This document shows positions 9,448 through 17,750 of a stretch of DNA of 64,000 bases, piece by piece; within the stretch, counting starts at the first letter, position 1, and each line of letters starts with the position of its first letter. The translations under genes and the position numbers were made by a program. This DNA is from Candidatus Poribacteria bacterium. Lineage in GTDB: Bacteria; Poribacteria; WGA-4E; JAJDTR01. The notes under the pieces were generated by a model that saw only the letters and a program-made list of their open reading frames with translations, searched no databases and had not been told where the DNA came from. The stretch is taken from assembly GCA_022827055.1 (NCBI GenBank), contig JAJDTR010000083.1:1-64000 (forward strand), read 5' to 3'.

Positions 9448-12400
9448 ATGTGGAAACTTCTGCCAACACCGAGTTTGTTTCTATTTGTAATTCTTAATTT
9501 TACGCTTCTTGCAGAGGACGGGGTAGATCCGACGGGAGATGAAGCGAGCCAGTTCAAACTCGCCGTCATCTCCCTGCTCCACCGATCGGAGAAATACCAA
9601 CTCAAAGACCTCCCGACACCAGTTGTTCTGAAATACCTACCCATCATAAGAAACAGCGAAACACTGAGTGTCAAAGGCGAAACACTCGCCCGGGGAATTG
9701 ATTACCAGATTGACTACCGCGAAGGTGCAATCACGCTCCAACGTGATTTCCCGGATAACGCGCTTCTTGAGATTACCTACCAAACCTTTCCCTTCCCTAT
9801 CAAGAAACTGTACAGACGAGATCTTTTCCGCAGGGAAGCACTAAGTGAAGAGGTGCGACCTAGCGCTGACCGAGACATGATATTGCCTAGGAGAACTCCT
9901 GTCGGAACGGCAACCGCACCCTCCCAACTACATGTTACGGGATCGCAGAGATTCGGAATTTCTGTTGGAAGCAACCGATCGCTGTCTCAAAACCGGGAGT
10001 TACGCATTAGCGTTGACGGAAAGGTGTCCGAAAACGTTAGCGTGATTGCATCGCTATCGGACCAAGACCTTCCGATTCAAGCAAGCGGTACAACCGAGGA
10101 TATTCAGGATATCGATGAAAAGCTCATCCGTATTACAAGCCCAAATGTCACCGCGACGTTAGGCGATTTCGAAGGTTCTCTCGGAAATTCGGAGTTCATC
10201 TTTTTCCCGCGGGCTCTGGAAGGGGTGCAAGTTGAAGGTGATTTCAAGTGGGGAAAGTTTCACCTCATACCGAGCAGCATTCCAAAAGGTCAATCCACAA
10301 GCAAGATTATTCGAGGTGAAGAGGGACGTAGCGAGTATCGAATCGATGCCGACGGCGAATTTGTCGTGGTAAAAGCCGGAAGCGAGATTGTCTGGCTCAA
10401 CGGCGAGCGTATGCGGCGTGGGAAGAATAATGATTACGTTATTCGCGAGTACGGCGACCCGACAATCGAGTTTACGAATAAACACCTGATTACCAGCAAT
10501 GATGTCATTCGCGTGGATTTCGAGTTCATCCCGGAAGACCGAGCTTACCAACGAAATCTTTACGGCGCGAGTGGCTCCCTTAATCTGCCCGGAGATCGCG
10601 TTATCCTTGGGGCCGCGTACGCCGTTGAGTCGGACTTGGACGACATCGAAAGTGCATTCATTGCTATCAGTGACCAGGATTTGGTCAATTTCCGCCGAAA
10701 CGAATTGGATTCTGGTGGCGATGGGAAATCGCTTACTCCCCCGGAAAAACACAGCGTGTGGGGATTGGACGGGGCTCTTAATCTCAGCGATCAAACCTCC
10801 GTTACAGGGGAGATTGCCTTCAGCGCGCACGACAAAAACACCTTTTCTGGTCTGGATTCGAAAGTAACCAGCCGCGCGTGGAAAATTCTTGCACTTTCGT
10901 CCTACGAGAAAGTCCGGTTACACCTCGACGTTCGATCGCTTGACGCAGACTTTGTGCCGGTTGGCGCATCAAGTGCCAGTCGCTCCCGTTTTCAGTACGC
11001 AGAACAATACAAGCTGGAGCGATTCGATGACCTCTACCTGCTTGAGGAACGGGCGTCACGTCAATCCCCGGACGAACAGTCCCTCGACTTCGACCTCCAA
11101 TTCAAGCCGTTCACGTGGTTGGGGCTTAACTCCGGACTTGGACGAACAGAGGAACGTTTCAGCGCAACTCCCCCCGGAAGCACAAAATCAGAGAAGGAGG
11201 GCGCGAATGACAGCGAATCTGTGCCACCCGCGGCGGGGGACGAGATAACAATTCGTAATAACTTGAACTGGGCTGTCAATTTGAGTCCCCGAAAGATTCC
11301 TCGACTAAAATGGAATGTGCGCAGAAGCGCATCCAAAATCAGGGGAACTGATCAGTTTCGCAAAGAAAACCAACAGTGGAATCTGGTCCATAAACTTCGG
11401 GCATTAAACCTGACTGCGGCAACAGAACAGTTGCAATCTTTGGATCTCGATTTCACCGACGGTGTCAACCTTAACCGAAGGCGGAATATTTCCACGAGTC
11501 GGATGGACGTCGTCAAATTCAAATGGGCATCGCTAAATTCTCTATATTCAATCGAAAAGTCGTTTGGAAAACAGGACCTACTCACGGTCGACGGGGAAAC
11601 GTTAGCATTCTCAGACTGGGAACTCCAAACTACTGCGCGAACATGGACAGTCGGCTTTTATTCACAACCTCGCAAATGGGCAAATCTGACCTCCAATATC
11701 TCTCGCCGCGTATTTGAAGCGCGACACAAACTAAACACCGACTCGACAACACAGCTAGCCGACATCAGTGTGCGACTCACCCCATTTAACCGTGCGTTGT
11801 ACGGTGAAATTACCTACGAACTCGATAAGAAGTTAGCCACGGAACGACGAGAAATATATTCCAACATCAACCCGTTCACGGGAAGAGAAATTGAGCCTGG
11901 AGAAGGGTTTTATGTCAAAATTGACGAATTGCACTACAGGGAAGATTCCGAGGAGGGGAACTACATAAAGATTATCCAGAATGTTGACGACAAACCCGTG
12001 TCGGCAATTGATGCCAAACTGAGATTACGCTTTCGTCCTCGACAGATTTTTTCCCGGCGAAGACGGGCTAGCCGATTTTCGACCTCAAGACTTGGAATAC
12101 TGCCGACAGACTCTAAACTCCCCCCTCGCGACGGAATTACGGGATTGGAAGAGGAGTCACCAGAACGTACAACTGTGCTGATGTGGTTGGCGGAAGCCAT
12201 CAGCGGCGAAATCCGGTTTGACATCCGGGAGGAACAGGAAGAAGCGGATTCCGCATCACTATATCTGCTCCGCGATTTGCGTAACAATCACACCCTTTTT
12301 GGACAGGAAAGGCAACGCTATCAGCTTAAATTCTCGCCGTCAACCACACTGAATCTCAACCTGAATTACAACCGAAGTCAAACTCTGAACAGGCGTGTCA

Positions 12401-12972
12401 ACAACAGAGAACGATGGCGGAATAACCGCGAATGGGACATCAACTTGACGCTGAACCCCACACGCCGAATATCATTCGTTGGGCGCTGGGAGCAGCGCCG
12501 CGAACAGGAACAGTTTAGTCAACTTATGAATGAAGTCGGATTTTCCGATCGAATATCCGATCTGGTGCAGTTTGAGCGAAGGCGCGAAATCGACTTTCGG
12601 TACGAATTCAGTCGCGCTCTTCGGATCAGTATGGCTGGCGGCTATGAAACGACCTCGGATCTTGAAAAATTGGCGGATGAACCGGAAGCACACACGCGGA
12701 CATTCTCAATCGAAAACCGAATGATTTACTCTCTAATCCGTAAGGGGCGAATCGAATTCAACTACCGACTCGGTTTTGGAAGTAGCACAGGTGGGATTCC
12801 ATTCACCCGATATCACTTCCACGAGGGAGTGAGCCACGAGATTCGAGCGAACGGGGAATATAAAGTGCGGAAAGTGACGGATTTATTGCTGCGACTTAAA
12901 TATCGACTACTCTCAACCGAGCAGGATTCACCTGAACATCGGCTCGAGATGGAAATGGTGGCAGAACTGTGA
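9448..12972 (+). CDS. Very large predicted outer-membrane beta-barrel protein, SprA-like in style
   Basis: 1174-residue protein with a signal peptide (SLFLFVILNFTLLA, residues 9-22). Residues about 50-115 look like a small beta domain, and the region GSQRFGISVGSNRSLSQ, LRISVDGKVSENVSVIASLS and PNVTATLGDFEGSL (about 170-250) introduces a long series of amphipathic strands that continues to the C terminus with very high Arg, Asn and aromatic content. The N-terminal wording (a parallel-strand module, then an edge strand set, then GDFEGSL) reminds me of SprA-type translocon barrels in gliding bacteria, but size and detail differ, so function is unassigned. It is flanked by intergenic gaps on both sides and appears monocistronic. 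Start ATG 9448 has only a weak ribosome site. Confidence 0.82.
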   Translation: MWKLLPTPSLFLFVILNFTLLAEDGVDPTGDEASQFKLAVISLLHRSEKYQLKDLPTPVVLKYLPIIRNSETLSVKGETLARGIDYQIDYREGAITLQRDFPDNALLEITYQTFPFPIKKLYRRDLFRREALSEEVRPSADRDMILPRRTPVGTATAPSQLHVTGSQRFGISVGSNRSLSQNRELRISVDGKVSENVSVIASLSDQDLPIQASGTTEDIQDIDEKLIRITSPNVTATLGDFEGSLGNSEFIFFPRALEGVQVEGDFKWGKFHLIPSSIPKGQSTSKIIRGEEGRSEYRIDADGEFVVVKAGSEIVWLNGERMRRGKNNDYVIREYGDPTIEFTNKHLITSNDVIRVDFEFIPEDRAYQRNLYGASGSLNLPGDRVILGAAYAVESDLDDIESAFIAISDQDLVNFRRNELDSGGDGKSLTPPEKHSVWGLDGALNLSDQTSVTGEIAFSAHDKNTFSGLDSKVTSRAWKILALSSYEKVRLHLDVRSLDADFVPVGASSASRSRFQYAEQYKLERFDDLYLLEERASRQSPDEQSLDFDLQFKPFTWLGLNSGLGRTEERFSATPPGSTKSEKEGANDSESVPPAAGDEITIRNNLNWAVNLSPRKIPRLKWNVRRSASKIRGTDQFRKENQQWNLVHKLRALNLTAATEQLQSLDLDFTDGVNLNRRRNISTSRMDVVKFKWASLNSLYSIEKSFGKQDLLTVDGETLAFSDWELQTTARTWTVGFYSQPRKWANLTSNISRRVFEARHKLNTDSTTQLADISVRLTPFNRALYGEITYELDKKLATERREIYSNINPFTGREIEPGEGFYVKIDELHYREDSEEGNYIKIIQNVDDKPVSAIDAKLRLRFRPRQIFSRRRRASRFSTSRLGILPTDSKLPPRDGITGLEEESPERTTVLMWLAEAISGEIRFDIREEQEEADSASLYLLRDLRNNHTLFGQERQRYQLKFSPSTTLNLNLNYNRSQTLNRRVNNRERWRNNREWDINLTLNPTRRISFVGRWEQRREQEQFSQLMNEVGFSDRISDLVQFERRREIDFRYEFSRALRISMAGGYETTSDLEKLADEPEAHTRTFSIENRMIYSLIRKGRIEFNYRLGFGSSTGGIPFTRYHFHEGVSHEIRANGEYKVRKVTDLLLRLKYRLLSTEQDSPEHRLEMEMVAEL

Positions 12973-13060
12973 TCTATTCTAAGCAAGTTAGGCCATAGAA
13001 AATCGCTCCGTCCGAAACCTTACAAAGCTAAACCAAGTAACTACCGCTTCCGGTAACTCA

Positions 13061-13080
13061 GTAGGGTGGGCACTGCCTAC
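13061..13080. repeat. Copy of GTAGGGTGGGCACTGCC intergenic repeat
   Basis: Shares its first 17 bases with the palindromic element at 16431-16449 but its right arm is changed (CCTAC instead of CCACC), still allowing a GTAGG/CCTAC stem. It lies between two convergent genes. Confidence 0.5.
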
Positions 13081-13144
13081 TGATCGAAATGTCTTGACAC
13101 TGTCGAATGTGAATCACACGCTACCTTCCTTCCATTGGAATGTG

Positions 13145-13819
13145 TTAATCTGACTCCGGTTTCCTCGCAATTAATCGTATGAGCGCCGCTTTCCCCTTGT
13201 GCATTCCCTCGTTTAGCTCGGTGACCGTATCCTCGTAGTAAAGAATCCGCAACGATTTGAAGAAATCCAATAGCTCATTGGGATTCACAAGGTAATCGGG
13301 ATTCTTCGGCCCAAACTTGCTGTGTTTCGGGTGATCGCGGGAATAAGTCTCCAAGATGAAGATGCCACCGGGTTTCAAGGAATCAACCACTCTCGGCAAA
13401 ATCAGTCTGTCGTAGAAGTAGAAATTCGTGATGAGATCGTACTGCTCCACACCCAAGTCGTAATCGGTCAGATCCGCGACAATGGAGTTAACCTTGACAC
13501 CCCGCTCCTCTGCAAGCCGTTCACACTTCTCAATTCCGACCTCGGATATATCAACGCCTGTAACATCAAATCCATTTTCGGCGAGGTAAACCGCGTTGCG
13601 CCCTTCACCCATCGCCAGAACCAGTGCCTTCCCCTTCGTCAGCAGGGGGAGTTTCTCTTTGAGGAACGCCGTGGGTTCTTTCCCATAAATGTACGTTGTT
13701 CCCTCATACTTTAAGTTCCACCGCTCTTTATCCGACATTGACCTCCCGTTCTTCTTCTCCATTGCAAAAGTGTTTGACACCAGAATCATTGCGGTAAAAA
13801 TCAAAAATCCGGTTTTCAT
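13145..13819 (-). CDS. Class I SAM-dependent methyltransferase (TehB-like), with apparent signal peptide
   Basis: Predicted methyltransferase. The Rossmann fold is visible in KALVLAMGEGRNAVYLAENG (motif I), VTGVDISEVGIEKC (motif II) and SLKPGGIFILETYS (post motif II), as in TehB/UbiE-like small-molecule methyltransferases. The start at 13819 has GGAGGA at good spacing and gives a signal-peptide-like N terminus (MKTGFLIFTAMILVSNTFA), odd for an enzyme that needs cytoplasmic SAM. A second possible start at the Met before SDKERWNLKY also has GGGAGG just upstream and would give a cytoplasmic form. The substrate is unknown. It lies 48 bases downstream of the phosphonoacetate hydrolase gene on the same strand. 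Confidence 0.85.
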   Translation of the reverse strand: MKTGFLIFTAMILVSNTFAMEKKNGRSMSDKERWNLKYEGTTYIYGKEPTAFLKEKLPLLTKGKALVLAMGEGRNAVYLAENGFDVTGVDISEVGIEKCERLAEERGVKVNSIVADLTDYDLGVEQYDLITNFYFYDRLILPRVVDSLKPGGIFILETYSRDHPKHSKFGPKNPDYLVNPNELLDFFKSLRILYYEDTVTELNEGMHKGKAALIRLIARKPESD

Positions 13820-13867
13820 TGAGTCCTCCAATCCATGTGCTCGTCCTCATGGGGTTAGCTCCCCGCA

Positions 13868-14980
13868 TCAATGTAGAATACTCTCCAAGAACAGTCGCCC
13901 GACATCAACATTGCAACTGAAATCCTCAGGTCGCCACGGGCTGTTGTAGCCGATGATCGGCACATAGCTCTCGTGCCGAGATCCATGAGATCTTAGCCGG
14001 ACATCCATCTGTGTTTGTTCCAGTTCCCCAAAGACAGTATCACAATCCGCGAGGACGAAGATGTCACCAATCCGGTCTCGGTGAAGTTTGAATGTCTCCG
14101 CAGCTTGCGCGGCGGTGTATATCTCCTCGACTCCAGGTGCCTCGCTCAATAGCGCAATTGCCCGTGCACTATCGCTTCGATCATCAAGAAAGATATACGC
14201 TGCACCGCCAAGATTCCCGTGATGAGCAACATAACGATCTTTGATGATCGGAATGGCGCTAGCGCCCACGCCGTGTTCGGTAAGCCAGCGCCCCGGGTCA
14301 AGTGCATCTGTTTTGGCGGACATTCCGTGGTCAGCAGTAATGTAAATCTCTCGATTCGGATCATCGTCCACAATTTCCCCGAGAATCCGATCTAATTCAG
14401 CCATGTGACGCTGAGATGCCTCTTCATCGGGCGCGAACTTGTGCTGCGCCCAATCGGTTGTTGAACAGAATACGATGTTGGGATTTTCATCGCGCAACAC
14501 TCTACGCAACGCTCGAAACAACCACCAGTTAATCTCGGCGGAGTAGATTGACTCTGGCGCTCCGACCGATTCAACGTACTCTGCGGACGGGGCTTCCGCG
14601 GCAATCCGGATGTCCGCTCCCCCTTCCAACATTCGCAATAGTTTTTGCTTCGTGACCAGCAGCGCAGTTTTTTCGGCGAATCCTGTCGACTTTGCACGCT
14701 CAAATAGTGTTGGAACCAATAGAAAACGGCTATCTTCGACAAACTCTCCGCTTCCGGTCTTTCGATCGACGTGATAGTTTGTCGTGATTCCGTGCGTCGC
14801 CGGAAAGCACCCCGCCGCGATACTAACATTGTTGACATTAGTAACCGACGGTATGACCGAGTTAGCGCATTTGTAAAATCCGGACTCGGCAAGTCGCCGA
14901 ATATTCGGTATGTCGCTGGCGGCGAGGTAGTCGTGCCCGCCCGCGTCAATGCAGATGATTAAAACCTTCCGTCTACTCAT
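13868..14980 (-). CDS. phnA: Phosphonoacetate hydrolase-like alkaline-phosphatase-superfamily enzyme
   Basis: About 370 residues. Predicted to cleave the C-P bond of phosphonoacetate to acetate and phosphate using two zinc ions. Metal and nucleophile positions are visible: LIICIDAGG (Asp), IPSVTNVNNVSIAAG (nucleophilic Thr), STTDWAQHKFAP (Asp and His), ITADHGMSAKTDA (Asp-His) and RSHGSRHESYVP (His). The pattern STTDxxQHKxAP and the later DRYVAHHGNLGG match phosphonoacetate hydrolase more closely than general nucleotide pyrophosphatases. I chose ATG 14980 (AAAGG upstream) over 15010, which would overlap the neighbour. The adjacent phosphonate-type alcohol dehydrogenase supports the assignment. 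A related phosphodiesterase activity remains possible. Confidence 0.8.
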   Translation of the reverse strand: MSRRKVLIICIDAGGHDYLAASDIPNIRRLAESGFYKCANSVIPSVTNVNNVSIAAGCFPATHGITTNYHVDRKTGSGEFVEDSRFLLVPTLFERAKSTGFAEKTALLVTKQKLLRMLEGGADIRIAAEAPSAEYVESVGAPESIYSAEINWWLFRALRRVLRDENPNIVFCSTTDWAQHKFAPDEEASQRHMAELDRILGEIVDDDPNREIYITADHGMSAKTDALDPGRWLTEHGVGASAIPIIKDRYVAHHGNLGGAAYIFLDDRSDSARAIALLSEAPGVEEIYTAAQAAETFKLHRDRIGDIFVLADCDTVFGELEQTQMDVRLRSHGSRHESYVPIIGYNSPWRPEDFSCNVDVGRLFLESILH

Positions 14981-14990
14981 GTACCTTTCG

Positions 14991-16088
14991 CTACTCCATT
15001 TGCGGATCAACCGCCACGCGAATCAAGTCGCCCCGTTGGGCCCGTTCAAACGCCGCGTCAATCTCTACCAGCGGGTAGGTCGCACCAATTAACGCGTCGA
15101 ATGGATAGCGGTCTCGTTTTTCCTCAACGAACCGAACCGCTTCACCGAGCGCAGACGGATGATAGTTGTGCAGCCCGCGAATTGTCAAACACTTCGTCAC
15201 GACTTGCTGAGCGTCCAGGCTAACATCGGCACCAGGATACACAAACCCGAGCGTGAGACAGCGACCTCCGAATCCCAGCCAGTCAACCGCATTCGACAAC
15301 GCAGCGCTCACCCCGCTCACCTCCAGGACGAGGTCAGCGCCGTGGTGATTTGTGATCTGTTGGACAGCATGTCCAACATCATCTACAGAGGTGTCCGTGA
15401 GATTGAAGGTTTGGGTTGCGCCGAACCGAGCCGCATATTTTAACCGGTCTTCTCGATAATCGACCACCATCACACTCTCACACCCATTCTCACGCAGATA
15501 GCATGCGGCATAAATGCCTAACATCCCCGCTCCTTGGACGATAGCATTGTCCCCTGATTTGACGCCGACAGCGTCCAACCCGTCCAGCACGGTTGCGCAT
15601 GCGCAATTTAGCGGCACTGTTTCGCGGTCGGTCAAAGCAGAGGGAATGCGATAGATGGCAGTGCCGGGCTGGAGTTGGATGTACTCGGCAAACCCACCGC
15701 TGAACCCGACGTTGGTCTCGCCTCCGGCATGACCGTATTTGAATAGGCCCTCGCATTTCTGAGGAAGGTTCTTATTATCACAGTTATAGCATCTGCCGCA
15801 CGATGCGGCGATACTCCAAGTAATCCTATCCCCCTCATTTAGGCTATTCCCGTAAGCATCGCGTAACTGTGTTGGTGCGGCAACCATCCCGATTGCTTCA
15901 TGGCCCAGCGCACACGGCAGCGGAACAGATCTCCGTCCCGTGATAGTGTGCAGATCCGACCCGCAAATTGACGCCAGCTTGACTCGAACCAACACATTTG
16001 CTTCGTTTGAAGTGACAATCGGCTGCCTGCTAACCTCAAACGGCTGGCCAACTCCGTGGAATAGCGCTACTCGTGCAGAATTGTGCAT
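14991..16088 (-). CDS. Zinc-dependent alcohol dehydrogenase, phosphonate-catabolism-associated type
   Basis: 365-residue medium-chain dehydrogenase. The catalytic zinc site is ASICGSDLHT plus GHEAIGMV, structural zinc cysteines are in SCGRCYNCDNKNLPQKC, and the nucleotide-binding loop is GAGMLGIYAACYLREN. The stretch SDLHTITGRRSVPLPCALGHE is typical of the subgroup named putative phosphonate catabolism associated alcohol dehydrogenase, which is often found beside phosphonate genes. It sits 10 bases upstream of the phosphonoacetate hydrolase gene, so the two very likely form one transcript. Its in vivo substrate (perhaps an aldehyde or alcohol of phosphonate breakdown) is not known. Start ATG 16088; ribosome site weak. 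Confidence 0.87.
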   Translation of the reverse strand: MHNSARVALFHGVGQPFEVSRQPIVTSNEANVLVRVKLASICGSDLHTITGRRSVPLPCALGHEAIGMVAAPTQLRDAYGNSLNEGDRITWSIAASCGRCYNCDNKNLPQKCEGLFKYGHAGGETNVGFSGGFAEYIQLQPGTAIYRIPSALTDRETVPLNCACATVLDGLDAVGVKSGDNAIVQGAGMLGIYAACYLRENGCESVMVVDYREDRLKYAARFGATQTFNLTDTSVDDVGHAVQQITNHHGADLVLEVSGVSAALSNAVDWLGFGGRCLTLGFVYPGADVSLDAQQVVTKCLTIRGLHNYHPSALGEAVRFVEEKRDRYPFDALIGATYPLVEIDAAFERAQRGDLIRVAVDPQME

Positions 16089-16317
16089 ATGACTTTTGAC
16101 AACTGAAGTCTACTTTGTCACCTTTCTCGACTGTAAGGCGTAATGTGGTATCCATATCAAATCTCTTCCGAGTGTAATTATGCCATAACTCCAAGCGCCA
16201 CTGTCAACAGCATTCATCGCCTTTACTAGGGATGCAACTATCAAACCACCGATAACCTCCCTTGTATTCTCCAACTTGCATCGAGTTTATGGTAGCACAA
16301 TTCATTACGCGCCGGTT

Positions 16318-16346
16318 GCTTGTAGGAGCGACCTCCCGGTCGCGAC
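16318..16346. repeat. GTAGGAGCGACC hairpin repeat
   Basis: GCGACC (16328-16333), loop TCCC, GGTCGC (16338-16343): a perfect 6-bp stem within a GTAGGAGCGACC unit of the kind often scattered between genes in environmental genomes. Confidence 0.5.
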
Positions 16347-16365
16347 TTCATTTAACCCGTAGATG

Positions 16366-16395
16366 TAGGTTGAATACAGTGAAACCCAACTCCTG
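16366..16395. repeat. TAGGTTGaaACAGTGAAACCCAAC-type repeat, copy 1
   Basis: Shares the string CAGTGAAACCCAACTCC with the element at 23270-23296, where both arms of the hairpin are intact. Here the left arm is shortened. Confidence 0.5.
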
Positions 16396-16430
16396 GCACA
16401 TGTCCGACCATTATTCCGTATAGCAGTTGT

Positions 16431-16449
16431 AGGGTGGGCACTGCCCACC
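16431..16449. repeat. AGGGTGGGCACTGCCCACC palindrome
   Basis: GGTGGGC (16433-16439), loop ACT, GCCCACC (16443-16449), a perfect 7-bp stem. A decayed relative is at 13061-13080. Confidence 0.55.
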
Positions 16450-16587
16450 ATTTCCTCATTCCACATCCCCGCAATCAGGTTTGATCGCCCAACATCCGGA
16501 CGTAATGTGATTGAAATCAACGCTTATAAGATCGTATAATATTACCGATTCGTAATGTATCGGCGGCAGAATGAAGAGGTATTGGCG

Positions 16588-17640
16588 TTGCCAACTTTAA
16601 CGGCGGAAAAGCTGACAGATTCGTGTCTGAAAATCTTTCACGCTCTTGGGGTATCGGTGGAAGATGCGGATGTCGTCACACGCGCGATGGTTGACGCCAA
16701 CCTCGTCGGACACGATTCACACGGCATTATCCATCTGCCACTGAAATATGTTCCCGAAATTGAATCCGGGTTGATTAACTTGGGAGCAGAAATCGAGGTT
16801 AAACGTGAAACCTCGTCCATGGCGGTATTGGACGGCAATTGGGGATTTGGCCCCGTCATCGCCACTCACGCCGTGAAACTCGCCATCCAGAAGGCTAAAT
16901 CCAACGATGTTGGGTCGGTTGCCGTCTCCAGATCTAACGAAGTCGGGCGATTGGGAGGTTACGCCCTAATCGCCGCAGAATCCGACATGATTTGCCTTCT
17001 GACAGTAAACGATCATGGCGCAGGAAGTTGCGTCCTACCGTTTGGAGGAACTGAACCGAGGCTATCGACCAATCCGCTCGCCTGCGCGATTCCATTGCCG
17101 GGACGCGAACCGCTGCTGCTAGACATGTCCACCAGTGTTGTCGCCTCGGGAAAAGTCAGAGTGCAGCAACATCGGAAGGGAGCTGCCCCGGAGGGATGGA
17201 TTGTCGATTCCACCGGAACACCTACGACGAACGTGGATGACTTTTATTCGGATCCGCCCGGTGCGTTGCTGCCGTTCGGAGGAATTGCCGCACAGAAAGG
17301 ATTCGGACTCAGCCTAGTGGTGGATATTCTTTCGGGTGCGTTGAGCGGCGCCGGCTGTACACGGGCGGACAAGACAAGACCCGGTAACGGTATATTTGTC
17401 ACTGCCATTAACATCGCCAGCTTTGTCGAGACACCGGCGTTCAACGAAGAGGTAGACCGCTTCGTCCAATATGTAAAGTCGGCACAAAAACGACCCGGTG
17501 TCGAAGAAATTTTTGTGCCGGGCGAACGCGGGTTCCGCGAGCGCGAAAGACGGGTGCGCGACGGCATCTACATTGAGGATGAAACCTGGGAGCAGATAAA
17601 AACCGTCGCCGGGCGTTATCAGGTCAAGATAGCCGATTAG
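16588..17640 (+). CDS. Ldh-family (malate/L-sulfolactate/ureidoglycolate-type) NAD(P)-dependent dehydrogenase
   Basis: About 350 residues; oxidoreductase of the malate/L-lactate dehydrogenase superfamily that oxidises 2-hydroxyacids. Family features: DANLVGHDSHGIIHLP with the His-Asp-Ser-His core, AVSRSNEVGRLGGYALIAA, CLLTVNDHGAG, RLSTNPLACAIPLPG, LLLDMSTSVVASGKVR and FGGIAAQKGFGLSLVVDIL. I prefer the TTG at 16588, which has GAAGAGG eight bases upstream; an ATG at 16555 adds 11 residues but lacks a ribosome site. Substrate specificity cannot be read. It is transcribed with the downstream radical SAM gene (about 110-base gap), though co-regulation is not certain. Confidence 0.9.
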   Translation: MPTLTAEKLTDSCLKIFHALGVSVEDADVVTRAMVDANLVGHDSHGIIHLPLKYVPEIESGLINLGAEIEVKRETSSMAVLDGNWGFGPVIATHAVKLAIQKAKSNDVGSVAVSRSNEVGRLGGYALIAAESDMICLLTVNDHGAGSCVLPFGGTEPRLSTNPLACAIPLPGREPLLLDMSTSVVASGKVRVQQHRKGAAPEGWIVDSTGTPTTNVDDFYSDPPGALLPFGGIAAQKGFGLSLVVDILSGALSGAGCTRADKTRPGNGIFVTAINIASFVETPAFNEEVDRFVQYVKSAQKRPGVEEIFVPGERGFRERERRVRDGIYIEDETWEQIKTVAGRYQVKIAD

Positions 17641-17750
17641 AGAATGAACGGCGTTTCTGTGTGGCGGAATTACACCGACAAAGCTGCAAGGAAAAAAATT
17701 CCACAATGAAAAGTTTCTAATCGTTTAGATAACAGACAGAGACTACATTG

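Larger units (their letters stand above)
16089..16587. other. Divergent intergenic region packed with small repeats
   Basis: No gene is supported. It lies between divergent dehydrogenase genes and holds at least three short palindromic or repeat-family elements (16318-16346, 16366-16395, 16431-16449), annotated separately. Promoters for both flanking genes should lie here, but I see no convincing -35/-10 pair. Confidence 0.6.
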
